NCBI GenBank assembly: GCA_934691625.1
Contig: CAKUTA010000006.1
Span: 41,731-105,730, forward strand
Direction of reading: 5' to 3'
DNA: 64,000 nt
From: an uncultured Bacteroidales bacterium
GTDB lineage: Bacteria > Bacteroidota > Bacteroidia > Bacteroidales > UBA932
Part shown: positions 8,419 to 17,894 of the stretch, in pieces
Layout: the number at the start of each line of letters is the position of its first letter
Numbering within the stretch: the first letter of the stretch is position 1
Notes under the pieces: model-generated
Told to the model about the DNA's origin: nothing
Databases searched by the model: none
Seen by the model: only the letters and a program-made list of their open reading frames with translations
Program-made: the position numbers and the translations under genes

Positions 8419-9799
8419 GAATCACCTCTGAAAGCGTCGGATGCGGATGCACCATTCTTCTGATATCATCTACGGTTCCATGCATATTCATCAATGCGGC
8501 AACCTCCTGGATGATATCGGAGGCATGCGCTCCGAAGATATGGCATCCGAGTATCTGCCCAGGAACGTATGAGCTTCCCTCGCCGGCAGTAATCAGCTTG
8601 CAGAATCCTTCAGGCTCATCCATAGCCAGAGCCTTTCCATTAGCCCGGAACATTGACTTAAGGCATTTTACCGGGATTTCGGCAGCCTCACATTCATCTT
8701 CCGTCATTCCGACCACCGCCACTTCAGGGGATGTGAATACCGCCGCAGGGACTATTCCTAAGTCAATGCCATCTCTCAAAGGGCATTCGGGGCTTCTGCC
8801 TGAGGCCTCGGCCAAGATTGTGTTCAGCGCACGCTCCCCTTCAAACGACGCGACATGCGCCAGCATCATTCCGCCACGTACATCTCCGACAGCAAATATG
8901 TTCGGTATATTCGTCCTCATGTTTGCATCAGTGGCAATGCCTTTCGGCACATATTCGATTCCGGCGGCTTCAAGGTTCAGCCCATCGGTATATGGGCGGC
9001 GTCCTACAGCCATCAGCACATTATCTGCCAGCACATTACATTCCTTATCTTTCTTCAGGTATCTGATTCCTAGTGAATCTCCGGAACGTTCAATGCCCTG
9101 AACCTGGGCTGATGTCTCTATCGAGATCCCGCGTTTGCCAAGGGCCTGCTTCAAGCGCTTGGCCATATCGGTATCGAACCGTGGCAGGATATCCTTGCAA
9201 TACTCCAGGACAGTGACTTCTGAACCGAAACTATGGAAGATCGATGCGAACTCAAGTCCTATCACGCCTGCGCCGATGACACAGAGCCGTTCAGGAACAT
9301 GGTCTATTGACAGTATCTCCCGTGATGTCAGAACTCCAGGAATATCGTTCCCCGGAACAGGCAATGTTGCTGACTGCGAGCCTGTAGCAATGATTATATA
9401 GTCAGATACCAGCTCCAGGACGCTTCCGTCTTCAGCCTTGACAGCTACAGTATGACTGTCCCTGAATGAAGCCCGCCCATAGACAAGATGTATAAGCTTG
9501 TTCTTAAGCAGGAACTCCACTCCTCCACGAAGCTGGCTGACCACCTCGTCCTTACGCTGCATCGCTGCGCCTATGCTGAACGATAGCCTTTCAGCAGAAA
9601 TCCCGAATCGGGAAGCATTGCGCAGCTCCCTCAGGACCTCAGCATTGCGGCACAAGGCCTTGGTCGGGATGCATCCTTCATTGAGGCAGGTTCCTCCGGC
9701 AGGTCCCGCGGAAACGATGTTCACTTCGATTCCTCTGGCAGCGACAGCCACGGCAGTTTCATATCCGCCGGGCCCCGCTCCTATAATCGTAATCACCAT
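8393..9799 (-). CDS. lpdA: Dihydrolipoyl dehydrogenase (E3 / glycine-cleavage L protein)
   Basis: This flavoenzyme reoxidises dihydrolipoyl groups with NAD+. The FAD loop IGAGPGG is at residues 6-12. The redox disulfide pair is C38 and C43 in GGTCLNEGCIPTK. The NAD fold is VIGAGVIGLEFA, and the catalytic His-Glu pair lies in HPHPTLSE near the C-terminus. I chose the ATG at 9799, 1 nt after the gcvPB stop, with GGAG upstream; two earlier in-frame ATGs would overlap gcvPB. As last gene of the cluster it is probably the L protein, though it could also serve keto-acid dehydrogenases. Confidence 0.93.
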   Translation of the reverse strand: MVITIIGAGPGGYETAVAVAARGIEVNIVSAGPAGGTCLNEGCIPTKALCRNAEVLRELRNASRFGISAERLSFSIGAAMQRKDEVVSQLRGGVEFLLKNKLIHLVYGRASFRDSHTVAVKAEDGSVLELVSDYIIIATGSQSATLPVPGNDIPGVLTSREILSIDHVPERLCVIGAGVIGLEFASIFHSFGSEVTVLEYCKDILPRFDTDMAKRLKQALGKRGISIETSAQVQGIERSGDSLGIRYLKKDKECNVLADNVLMAVGRRPYTDGLNLEAAGIEYVPKGIATDANMRTNIPNIFAVGDVRGGMMLAHVASFEGERALNTILAEASGRSPECPLRDGIDLGIVPAAVFTSPEVAVVGMTEDECEAAEIPVKCLKSMFRANGKALAMDEPEGFCKLITAGEGSSYVPGQILGCHIFGAHASDIIQEVAALMNMHGTVDDIRRMVHPHPTLSEVILSAARQGH

Positions 9800-9800
9800 A

Positions 9801-11279
9801 TCACGCATCTCCATATTTAAGAACCGGCTGTCTGGCGGCACGAGTTTCATCCGGACGGCTTATAGGCGTATTGTGTGGCGCACCTTTAAGAATATCAGGA
9901 TTTTCCGCAGCCTCGGCAGCAATCTTTCTCATCACTTCTATAAACGCATCTATAGTCTCTTTAGATTCCGTCTCCGTAGGCTCTATCATTATAGCCTGAT
10001 GGAACAGCAGAGGGAAATAGATGGTCGGTGCATGGAAGCCGAAGTCCAGCAAGCGTTTAGCGACATCAAGCGTAGTGGCTCCTGAATGTTCCTCTCCAGG
10101 ACGCCCGCCATCGTCAATCAGTCCGTCAAAGACAAATTCATGCTTGCATACCGACGGTATAGGAAGCTTGTAGCAGTCTTTCAGACATTCCTTTATGTAA
10201 TTTGCCGACATTGTCGCGAATTTTCCTGCCAGACGGATATGCTGACGCCCCAGCATCAGGATATATGCGTATGCCCGAAGGATTACGCCGAAATTTCCCA
10301 TGAACGCCGATATCTGTCCGGCTGATTCAGGCAATTCTCCGGCACCTGATATATGGAACGTCCCGTCATCTTTCTTCACCACATGAGGGACAGGAAGATA
10401 CGGCAGCAGATGCTCTGCTACGCCTATAGGTCCCGAGCCAGGTCCGCCTCCGCCGTGAGGTGTCGAGAATGTCTTGTGGAGATTCAGATGCATGATGTCA
10501 AATCCCATGTCCCCAGGACGTACAACGCCGAGAAGAGGGTTCATGTTGGCACCATCATAATACAGCAGTCCACCGCATCCGTGCACAAGTGAAGCAATCT
10601 CCCCTATCTCCTTTTCAAATAGTCCGAGCGTATTCGGATTGGTCATCATGATGCCAGCGACATCATCACCGAGAAGAGGAACGAGGTCCGCCACATCTAT
10701 AAGCCCGGAAGCATTGGACTTGACCTCCACGACTTCCAGCCCGCATACTGCGGCACTTGCAGGATTGGTTCCATGGGCACTGTCCGGCACTATCACTTTA
10801 GTTCTACGGGTATCTCCACGGAGCAGATGATACTGGCGCATCACCATCAGCCCGGTAAGCTCGCCATGGGCACCGGCACACGGATTGAATGTGAAACCTG
10901 CCATCCCGGTTATCGCTGCCAGGGATTTCTCCATGTTATAGTAAACCTCCAGCGCACCCTGCACAGTGGATTCTGGCTGAAGAGGGTGAAGCCCGAGGAA
11001 GCCGGGCATTGCCGCGATCTCCTCACTTATCTTAGGATTATACTTCATCGTGCAGCTTCCGAGAGGGTAGAACCCAGTATCCACCCCGAAGTTCATCTGC
11101 GACAGGTTAGTATAATGTCTCACAGTATCCACCTCGCTGACCTCCGGAAGACTCAGCTCCGATTTTCTGGATAGTGTGCCAGGCACTTCAGGATTCTGTC
11201 CGAACACATTTTCAGGAAGAGAATAGCCCGTGCGCCCAGGACGGGACAGCTCAAATATAAGTTTATCGTAGTATTTCAT
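9801..11279 (-). CDS. gcvPB: Glycine dehydrogenase (decarboxylating) subunit 2, P protein
   Basis: This is the PLP-binding half of the split P protein, which decarboxylates glycine and passes aminomethyl to the H protein. The Schiff-base lysine is in [30 protein letters not shown] and [13 protein letters not shown] are also family marks. The ATG at 11279 lies 2 nt after the gcvPA stop with an unusually good GGGAGG ribosome site, so I prefer it to the ATG at 11288. The length of 492 residues is normal. Confidence 0.95.
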   Translation of the reverse strand: MKYYDKLIFELSRPGRTGYSLPENVFGQNPEVPGTLSRKSELSLPEVSEVDTVRHYTNLSQMNFGVDTGFYPLGSCTMKYNPKISEEIAAMPGFLGLHPLQPESTVQGALEVYYNMEKSLAAITGMAGFTFNPCAGAHGELTGLMVMRQYHLLRGDTRRTKVIVPDSAHGTNPASAAVCGLEVVEVKSNASGLIDVADLVPLLGDDVAGIMMTNPNTLGLFEKEIGEIASLVHGCGGLLYYDGANMNPLLGVVRPGDMGFDIMHLNLHKTFSTPHGGGGPGSGPIGVAEHLLPYLPVPHVVKKDDGTFHISGAGELPESAGQISAFMGNFGVILRAYAYILMLGRQHIRLAGKFATMSANYIKECLKDCYKLPIPSVCKHEFVFDGLIDDGGRPGEEHSGATTLDVAKRLLDFGFHAPTIYFPLLFHQAIMIEPTETESKETIDAFIEVMRKIAAEAAENPDILKGAPHNTPISRPDETRAARQPVLKYGDA

Positions 11280-11281
11280 AG

Positions 11282-12607
11282 CTAGCACCTCCCGACAGCT
11301 TCTATTAATGAATCAATTTCCGCCTTAGTGCGTTTCTCCGTGACGCAGAAGCTCACATATCCGTCTTCTGTCTCCAGTGCACCGAACAGCCCTGCATCCA
11401 GAAGGCTCTGCTGCAGTTTCTCGACAGGCACAAGAGGCTTCAGGACGAACTCCTTCAGGAACGGCAGGCTGAACACTTCCGAGAACTTGCCCGTCTCCAT
11501 GAGCCTGTCATGCAGATAGTGGGCTCCCGCGGATGACAGAGAATTGACTCGGCGCAGCCCCTCGGCTCCTATAAGTGACATATAAACTGTCACATACAAT
11601 GCCATAAGGCTCTGGTTGGAGCAGATATTGCTGGTAGCTTTCTCTCGCCTGATGTGCTGCTCCCTTGCCTGAAGCGTCAGAACGAAGCAGCGCCGCCCAT
11701 CAGCATCTTCTGTCTGTCCGACTATACGTCCAGGCATCTTGCGAACATAATCCTTGCGGCATGCCATGAAACCGACATACGGCCCGCCATAAGACAGCGG
11801 AATGCCTAGAGGCTGCCCATCCCCTACTGCAACATCAAATCCCCATTCTTCAGGTGTCCTTACTACAGCAAGAGCCGAAGGATCACAGTATTCCACGACA
11901 ATGCCTTTCTCCTCATGGACTGCCTCGGCAAACCCCGTAAAATCTTCTATTATACCGAACCGGTTCAATGCCGGGACAATGATCCCCGCGACGTCCCCAG
12001 CCTGAAGCTCCTGTTTCAAAGCCTCAAGAGATGTCTGCCCGTCCTTATGCTCGATATATCCCAGCTGCACGCCATGATATCGGGCATAGGTCTCGACCGT
12101 ATGGCGGACATTCTGCAGCAATGTGCTCGACAGAAGGACCCTGGTCTTGCGTTTCGTGCAGGCAATCGCCATCTTCATCGCCTCTGCAGCAGCCGTAGGG
12201 CCATCATACATTGAGGCATTGGACACATCCATTCCTGTCAATGCGCATATCATGCTCTGATATTCAAAGATATAACGCAGCGTACCCTGGGAGATCTCGG
12301 CCTGATACGGGGTATATGCCGTAAGGAACTCCGAACGGGAGCAGATATACGGCACCACTGCCGGGGTATAATGGTCATACGCCCCAGCGCCTGCAAAGAT
12401 CTTAAGCTGGACATTCCTGCGGTCCAGGGCATGAAAGAAATCCCGCACCTGCTGCTCCGACAGAGCATCCGGCAGGTCATATTCACCTTTGAAGATGAAC
12501 TTCTCCGGGACATCCGCATAGAGGTCATCCAGCGAAGACACCCCTATACGGTCCAGCATTGCCTTTATATCATCCTCTGTATGAGTAAAATATGCAAAAG
12601 TAGACAT
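11282..12607 (-). CDS. gcvPA: Glycine dehydrogenase (decarboxylating) subunit 1, P protein
   Basis: This is the non-PLP half of the split P protein, 441 residues, beginning [20 protein letters not shown]. Family segments include [38 protein letters not shown] and [18 protein letters not shown]. It must pair with the gcvPB product to form an active alpha2beta2 enzyme, which agrees with the 2-nt spacing between the genes. Confidence 0.95.
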   Translation of the reverse strand: MSTFAYFTHTEDDIKAMLDRIGVSSLDDLYADVPEKFIFKGEYDLPDALSEQQVRDFFHALDRRNVQLKIFAGAGAYDHYTPAVVPYICSRSEFLTAYTPYQAEISQGTLRYIFEYQSMICALTGMDVSNASMYDGPTAAAEAMKMAIACTKRKTRVLLSSTLLQNVRHTVETYARYHGVQLGYIEHKDGQTSLEALKQELQAGDVAGIIVPALNRFGIIEDFTGFAEAVHEEKGIVVEYCDPSALAVVRTPEEWGFDVAVGDGQPLGIPLSYGGPYVGFMACRKDYVRKMPGRIVGQTEDADGRRCFVLTLQAREQHIRREKATSNICSNQSLMALYVTVYMSLIGAEGLRRVNSLSSAGAHYLHDRLMETGKFSEVFSLPFLKEFVLKPLVPVEKLQQSLLDAGLFGALETEDGYVSFCVTEKRTKAEIDSLIEAVGRC

Positions 12608-12633
12608 ATTGTTATCAGTTTTAGTGATATGGT

Positions 12634-13014
12634 CTATTTTTCTGTTACCTTAGCGTATCCGGCGGCATCCAGAAGCCCGTCAACCTCCGAAGGGTCGCTC
12701 ATCTTCACCTTGATAATCCAGTTCGCATACGGGTCCTGGTTTATCAGTTCAGGAGAGTCCTCCAATGCCTCATTGTTCTCGATGACCGTGCCGCTGACAG
12801 GAGAGATCAGGTCGCTGGACGCCTTCACGCTCTCCAGGGCTCCGAACTCCTCATCCTTGCCTACCTCATCATCGACATCTGGCATATCTACATAAGTGAT
12901 ATCGCCCATCTCGCTCTGTGCGAAATCAGTAACGCCTATGACAGCGACATCGCCTTCAACCTTTACCCATTCGTGTGTCTCGCTATAAAGGAGACCTTCA
13001 ATTACCTTGCTCAT
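12634..13014 (-). CDS. gcvH: Glycine cleavage system H protein
   Basis: The H protein carries the lipoyl group that shuttles between the P, T and L proteins. Its 126 residues form a biotinyl/lipoyl fold with the lipoylated K64 in GALESVKASSDLISP. HEWVKVEGDVAVIGVTDFAQ is the classic N-terminal motif. It lies 26 nt before gcvPA. Lipoylation is probably done by the LplA encoded in the same cluster. Confidence 0.96.
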   Translation of the reverse strand: MSKVIEGLLYSETHEWVKVEGDVAVIGVTDFAQSEMGDITYVDMPDVDDEVGKDEEFGALESVKASSDLISPVSGTVIENNEALEDSPELINQDPYANWIIKVKMSDPSEVDGLLDAAGYAKVTEK

Positions 13015-13078
13015 GATTTTCTATGTTTTATGTGTTATTTGCTTTCGGAAGTATGCATCTTAGGCTTGCAAGCTATAA

Positions 13079-13117
13079 TACACTTTATCGGACTCAAGCC
13101 TGATGCGCATAAGTCTG
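13079..13117 (-). repeat. Fragment of family B repeat (tail end), copy B6
   Basis: CACTTTATCGGACTCAAGCC followed by TGATGCGCATAAG closely matches the tail of the family B consensus (CACTTTATC, then CAAGCCTGAAGTGCATAAG) seen at 20-kb and 17-kb copies. Only the tail is present, so it is a truncated copy in the gcvT-gcvH spacer of an otherwise compact operon. Confidence 0.6.
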
Positions 13118-13118
13118 T

Positions 13119-14222
13119 TTACTTTTTATAGTTTGTCTGGTAGAAGCGTTTTTTCACCACGACACCAGGGAACACTTTCTTGCGGATACGTATGAACACC
13201 TGTGTTCCAAGCTTGCTGTAGGCTGTCTGCACCATTGCGAAACAGATGCTCTTGTCCAGCGAGATGGAATGATATCCCGTGGTCACCACACCTATCTGAG
13301 TGCCATCCTCTGTCTCCACAGGATATGTCGCCCTAGGTATTGCCTTGTCCTGCAGCTCGATGCCGACCAGCTTCCTGCTTGTACCTTCAGCTTTCTGGCG
13401 GACAAGCACATCTTTCCCTATGAACTCCTCCTTGTCAAGCTTGCAGAACATTCCAAGCCCGGCCTCTATCGGCGTGATGGTATCGGACAGTTCATCTCCA
13501 TAGAGCGGAAGCCCCGCCTCGAAGCGCAATGTGTCACGGCATCCTAGACCGCATGGAGTCACTCCTGCATCCAGCAGAATCTTCCATATTTCCCTGATTC
13601 CGTCAGGTGAAGTGTACAGCTCGAAGCCGTCCTCCCCTGTATATCCGGTACGGCTGACAATCATTCTCTTACCATTCCACTGGGATTCATAGCAGGTATA
13701 GAATGTCAATGCTGCCGCTTCTTTCAGCCCAAGCACCTCAGTGACAATCTTTTCCGCATCAGGTCCCTGCACGGCGACCTGGCCCCAGCTGTCTGACTCG
13801 TTGACCACTGTCACATCATATCCTGCCGTCTGCGCCATTATCCACTGATAGTCCTTATCAATGTTGGCGGCATTGACAACGAGCAGGAAATGGTCTGGCT
13901 CGAATTCCCGATAGACAAGAAGGTCATCCACCACGCCTCCATCAGGATGAAGCATCATGCCATAAAGCACCTTTCCTGCCTCGAAGCCACATATTTCATT
14001 GGTAAAAATATGGTTCACGAACTTTTCCGCATCTGGCCCGCTGACAAATATCTCGCCCATGTGTGAGACATCGAACATTCCGGCATGATGACGGACAGCA
14101 TTATGCTCTTCAGTTATAGATGTGTACTGAATCGGCATCATGAACCCTGCAAAAGGGCTCATCTTGGCTCCAAGTGCCAAATGACTGTCATATAGACAGG
14201 TTTTCTTAAGATTTTCCTCCAT
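13119..14222 (-). CDS. gcvT: Aminomethyltransferase (glycine cleavage T protein)
   Basis: GcvT takes the methylamine group from the H protein, releases ammonia and forms methylenetetrahydrofolate. The 367-residue protein shows MPIQYTSITEEHNAVRHHAG, MFDVSHMGEI (catalytic Asp/Tyr region), SRTGYTGEDGFELY and the C-terminal barrel with KLVGIELQDKAIPR. It is the first glycine-cleavage enzyme gene of the cluster, 37 nt after lplA. Confidence 0.95.
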   Translation of the reverse strand: MEENLKKTCLYDSHLALGAKMSPFAGFMMPIQYTSITEEHNAVRHHAGMFDVSHMGEIFVSGPDAEKFVNHIFTNEICGFEAGKVLYGMMLHPDGGVVDDLLVYREFEPDHFLLVVNAANIDKDYQWIMAQTAGYDVTVVNESDSWGQVAVQGPDAEKIVTEVLGLKEAAALTFYTCYESQWNGKRMIVSRTGYTGEDGFELYTSPDGIREIWKILLDAGVTPCGLGCRDTLRFEAGLPLYGDELSDTITPIEAGLGMFCKLDKEEFIGKDVLVRQKAEGTSRKLVGIELQDKAIPRATYPVETEDGTQIGVVTTGYHSISLDKSICFAMVQTAYSKLGTQVFIRIRKKVFPGVVVKKRFYQTNYKK

Positions 14223-14259
14223 AGTTTTGTGTTATTAGTTTTGTATTATTGTCTGTTTA

Positions 14260-15312
14260 TCACGCATCCATGATTCTCAGCAGGTCTGCCACATATAGCC
14301 CTGTAACATAAGGCGTAAGGTCTGTCCCCTTAAGTGCAGCGGCAAGAGGGCAGTACTCATCCGCCACACCGGCAAGCCTCGTGGTCAGCAGCTCGTCCAG
14401 CCCGTCCTTAAGAGGGAAGAAATCCCCTGAGACATGACATCTGCGGATAACGCCATTGTCAATGTCCAGTTCTACGGCAATTTCTCCTACTTCCGGGATC
14501 TTTCCTGAATGGCAGGCAGAATAGGCATGGTTACGCCCCTCAAGAAATGCAGGGTCGAGATATCCCGCTTCAATCGCTTCTATTTCAGCAACCTGGGCAT
14601 CGGTCAACTCCACCGTGTCAACTCCTGTGACAATGCCGTCCCTATCACGTATTCCACAGAAGCAGTCCACAAGATACTTCTTGAATACAGAGATGTCCGC
14701 CAGCCGGCTTCCTGCCTCTTCATATAGCGGCTTCAGATTCGTTACATGCTGGCGCACAGAAGACACGCCCTTGCTCCTTATCTTCGTGGCAGAAGGTGTA
14801 ATCGCCTTTTCAAGTTCATCAAAATCACTGTCGAAAAGCATTGTCCCATGTACGATGCTGGATTTAGGCTTAAGGAAGAACGCATTGCCGGAAACCTTTC
14901 TGCCGTCAACGAGGATGTCATTGCGGCCTGATTTTTCAGCATTGATACCTGAAGCCCGCAAATATCCCGACAATGTCTCGAGATAGTCAGAAAACGTCGA
15001 TGTCACATCAGTGGAACTGGTTATGTATGAAAGCATTATATTGCCGCTGTCAGAATATACGCATCCACCGCCGCTTTTTCTGCGGAACAGGCGGATCCCT
15101 TTTTCACGGCAATATGGCATATTGACTTCCGCCTCCATGACCTGATTCCTGCCGAATATCACCGTCGGCTTCACCTGCCAGAGGAAAAACGCCTTTTTAT
15201 CATCATGCCCCTCCAGCAGAGAGTCAAGATGCGCCGCCACGTATTCCTCCATCGCCAGATAGAATACGAGACGACGCTCAATGTCTGCACCTGGTAAAGT
15301 GATATGTACCAT
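14260..15312 (-). CDS. lplA: Lipoate-protein ligase A
   Basis: LplA attaches lipoate to target lysines, here most likely K64 of the neighbouring H protein. The motif RRKSGGGCVYSDSGN is the lipoate/AMP-binding signature, followed by NDILVDGRKVSGNAFFLK. At 350 residues it has the C-terminal accessory domain. Its place between an FGE-like lipoprotein gene and gcvT suggests coexpression with the glycine-cleavage system. Confidence 0.92.
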   Translation of the reverse strand: MVHITLPGADIERRLVFYLAMEEYVAAHLDSLLEGHDDKKAFFLWQVKPTVIFGRNQVMEAEVNMPYCREKGIRLFRRKSGGGCVYSDSGNIMLSYITSSTDVTSTFSDYLETLSGYLRASGINAEKSGRNDILVDGRKVSGNAFFLKPKSSIVHGTMLFDSDFDELEKAITPSATKIRSKGVSSVRQHVTNLKPLYEEAGSRLADISVFKKYLVDCFCGIRDRDGIVTGVDTVELTDAQVAEIEAIEAGYLDPAFLEGRNHAYSACHSGKIPEVGEIAVELDIDNGVIRRCHVSGDFFPLKDGLDELLTTRLAGVADEYCPLAAALKGTDLTPYVTGLYVADLLRIMDA

Positions 15313-15321
15313 TATGCTATT

Positions 15322-16719
15322 TTACAATGCCAGCCTGAGTCCGAATGTTGATTTCACAGAGCTGCCCGGAAGCTTGGAGCGGTTTGCCACGCGGCACGCA
15401 TCCCATTTGGATGCTGCGCTTCCGCCTCTCATTATGTGAAGCTCCCCAGGCAGATTACAGCAAGGATCAGTCTGCGGCTTATCCGTATAGTCATAGAAGC
15501 TGTCCTGGCACCATTCCCAGGCATTTCCTGACATGTCATATATACCCAGCTCGTTAGGTTTGAAGCTCTTGACTGGAACCACTTCCGAGGATGCATTGTT
15601 AAGATATGCAGCCACCTGGCTGACATACATACCGCCTGCAAACTGGTTTCCTGCAGACTTGCCCCCTCCTCTTGCGGAAAATTCCCACTCGGCTTCTGTC
15701 GGAAGGCGGAACTTACGGCCTGTCAATCTGTTAAGCTTGATAATAAAGTTCTGGCAGTCGTACCATGACACATTGACAACAGGCTTGTCCAGCTCTTTCT
15801 CGCTGTTCTTGTAAGGCAGGCTTCCCATAACCTCCAGCCAGAGCCCTGCCGTGACCTCGGTCTGCCCGATCTCGAAGCCTGACAATGTGACCTCATGCAC
15901 CGGAGACTCATCGGCTCCCGCCATCTTTCCCTGCTCAGGAGTCGCGCCCATATCGAATATGCCACCTTTCACTCCGATCATTCGGATCAGGCAGCCGCCG
16001 GCCTTGATCGTCTCGTCTGACGACACTTCTTCACGTTCAGGCTCACGCTTTACGATTGCCTCGATCACATCAGCAGGCACAGGTGTCTCCGTATTGACAA
16101 CGACACGGAATCCGAGACCCGGCTTCTTCACATAGCCGTTTTCAGGGTCACGGGACTTGCTGGTCCTTGACACTTTCTGATCAGTCTTGTCCATGCACAG
16201 CGGATTCAGGACTAGGGTGTCGCTCTGCGCATCTGAGAACGAGTCCGCGCACCATTCAGCATAATTCTGGTTTATCGTGATAAGATTATTTGCAGATGCA
16301 TATTCCCACTGCGCCTCTGTCGGAAGCGAAAACGGAATGCCTGTCATCTTGGACAGCTTCCCGAGAAACTTTATGCAGTCATCGTATGAGACCATATCCA
16401 CAGGGGCAGCCGGATTCTGCACAGTTCCTGCATGAGAACCTGTAACGGCCTCCCAAAGTTCCTGTGTGACAGGCAGCTGTGATATGGAATATCCATCCAG
16501 TACCACCTGATGCAGTGTAGCTCCGGGGATCCTCGTCCCAGCAGGAGTCCTGCCCATCGAGAATGAGCCTCCTTCCACAGCCGTCATATTGAAAGTCACA
16601 TTTCCAGCCTTGATTTCTTCAGGTACATCAGTTCCTGCGGCACTGCGGTATGCGCTCCCGCCACATGAAACAAGCAGCAAAACCGATGCTGCCGATACGA
16701 TAAAAGAATATTTGTTCAT
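15322..16719 (-). CDS. Lipoprotein with two FGE-sulfatase (SUMF1-like) domains
   Basis: The 465-residue protein starts with a lipoprotein signal (lipobox LLVSC, Cys19). Two tandem formylglycine-generating-enzyme-like domains follow. Each has the G(S/I)F(S/D)MG entry motif, a QEL/AGLW..V.G helix and an (F/R)LPTEAQWEYA or RLPTEAEWEFA core. Only domain 2 shows the full GNAWEWCQDSFYDY segment; domain 1 is shorter and keeps YAEWCADSF. The C-terminus ends KSTFGLRLAL, typical of the fold. Such lipoproteins are common in Bacteroidota and usually are not sulfatase-activating; function is unknown. It precedes lplA by 9 nt. Confidence 0.85.
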   Translation of the reverse strand: MNKYSFIVSAASVLLLVSCGGSAYRSAAGTDVPEEIKAGNVTFNMTAVEGGSFSMGRTPAGTRIPGATLHQVVLDGYSISQLPVTQELWEAVTGSHAGTVQNPAAPVDMVSYDDCIKFLGKLSKMTGIPFSLPTEAQWEYASANNLITINQNYAEWCADSFSDAQSDTLVLNPLCMDKTDQKVSRTSKSRDPENGYVKKPGLGFRVVVNTETPVPADVIEAIVKREPEREEVSSDETIKAGGCLIRMIGVKGGIFDMGATPEQGKMAGADESPVHEVTLSGFEIGQTEVTAGLWLEVMGSLPYKNSEKELDKPVVNVSWYDCQNFIIKLNRLTGRKFRLPTEAEWEFSARGGGKSAGNQFAGGMYVSQVAAYLNNASSEVVPVKSFKPNELGIYDMSGNAWEWCQDSFYDYTDKPQTDPCCNLPGELHIMRGGSAASKWDACRVANRSKLPGSSVKSTFGLRLAL

Positions 16720-16825
16720 GTCCTATGTTTTTCTTTTCTCAAATGTACATAAAAATATGGATATTCTATCACAGGCAAAAAAGTTTCTTACCTTTGTCCT
16801 GCCAAGATTGAATAATATACAATAC

Positions 16826-17455
16826 ATGGACAGAAATCTGATTTCAGGGACAGTTCCTGTCGAGCGGCACCAGTTCGAGCCGTTCCTGCCGGAAAATGCA
16901 AGAATACTGATGCTCGGAAGCTTCCCGCCTCAGCCGAAACGCTGGAGCATGGTCTTCTATTACCCGAACTTCAACAATGACATGTGGCGCATCTTCGGGC
17001 TGATCTTCTTCGGTGACAAGGAGCATTTCATCGAGACCGGGCGCAAATCGTTCGACAAGAGAAAGATTGTGGAATTCTGCTCAGAAAAGGGCATCGCCAT
17101 GTACGATACAGCATGCGAAGTGCGGAGGCTGAAGGACAATGCCTCTGACAAGTTTCTGGAAGTCACGAAACCGACTGACATTGAGGCTCTTCTTGCCAGG
17201 ATACCGGAATGTGCCGCCATCATCACTACTGGACAGAAGGCTACAGATGTGCTCGTGGAGCACTTTGGCTGCCAGATACCGCCTATGGGCGGGTCGGTCC
17301 AGTTTCAAGCCGACATAAACGGATCTGTCCGTGAAATGCAGCTGTTCCGTATGCCGTCCTCATCGAGAGCCTATCCGCTCGCCATCGGCAAGAAAGCTGA
17401 GGCATACAGATCAATGCTCCAGGCGACAGGAATAATCCAGGAGCCGGAGCAATGA
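16826..17455 (+). CDS. Uracil-DNA glycosylase-fold protein (probable deoxyinosine/uracil glycosylase)
   Basis: This 209-residue protein has the UDG-superfamily layout: LMLGSFPPQ (water-activating loop region), YYPNFNNDMWRIFG, a middle IITTGQKATD strand and the late FRMPSSSRAYPL loop that inserts into DNA. The layout resembles the Mug/HDG branch, which removes damaged bases. I chose the ATG at 16826 (MDRNLISG) because earlier in-frame starts run into the divergent lipoprotein promoter; the ATG at 16757 is possible. Confidence 0.72.
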   Translation: MDRNLISGTVPVERHQFEPFLPENARILMLGSFPPQPKRWSMVFYYPNFNNDMWRIFGLIFFGDKEHFIETGRKSFDKRKIVEFCSEKGIAMYDTACEVRRLKDNASDKFLEVTKPTDIEALLARIPECAAIITTGQKATDVLVEHFGCQIPPMGGSVQFQADINGSVREMQLFRMPSSSRAYPLAIGKKAEAYRSMLQATGIIQEPEQ

Positions 17456-17472
17456 CTGGAAAGTTTTTTGAT

Positions 17473-17603
17473 TTCAGGCTTATGCACTTCAGGCTTGCAC
17501 CAGAAAAAGCGAGCAGGCACGAAAAAGCGCTCATTTTGGTTAATTAATTATATATCAAAGCGTTAATGTTTTTCAAAATCGTCACATATACTATTTTGAA
17601 AAG
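17473..17603 (-). repeat. Family B interspersed repeat, copy B4
   Basis: Read on the minus strand it has the TTCAAAATAGTATATGTGAC/GATTTTGAA hairpin, a TTAATTAATTAA stretch, GCGCTTTTT, and the tail GTGCAAGCCTGAAGTGCATA ending AGCCTGAA. It follows the glycosylase gene. Close relatives are at 20014, 24997, 28063 and 35560. A separate perfect 15-bp palindrome GGTTTCCTGGAAACC lies at 17655-17669, between this repeat and the family A copy. Confidence 0.85.
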
Positions 17604-17706
17604 AGCTAAACAATTATAAATGGACAAATTAAGAAAGATAGCACCATATTTGACGGTTTCCTGGAAACCATGATTTACTCAAAATATTTGACTAACTTCG
17701 GCATCT

Positions 17707-17858
17707 GAAAAGTTGTTTTGAAATGATTGAAAAGTTGTTTGATGTAAAATTTCTTCATCTTCTTCCCTGGTCTTCAGGTCAGATAGACACCGCTATCTTC
17801 CCTAAATCCCCAGTCGAACCTGAAGCTTTTATTCTCAAACCTTCAGATAATAACTTCT
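17707..17858 (+). repeat. Family A repeat, copy A1 (right end shortened)
   Basis: It carries the left arm GTTGTTTTGAAATGATTGAA, the middle CTTCATCTTCTTCCC and GGTCAGATAGACACCGCTAT, and the right arm CTCAAACCTTCAGATAATAA. About 11 bp of the right terminal repeat are missing (ATAATAACTTCT instead of ATAATTTCAAAACAGCTTCT). It sits 36 bp before the pseudouridine synthase gene. Confidence 0.85.
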
Positions 17859-17894
17859 GAATTCCGGAAGCGGCACATATCCGGTATCAAGACG

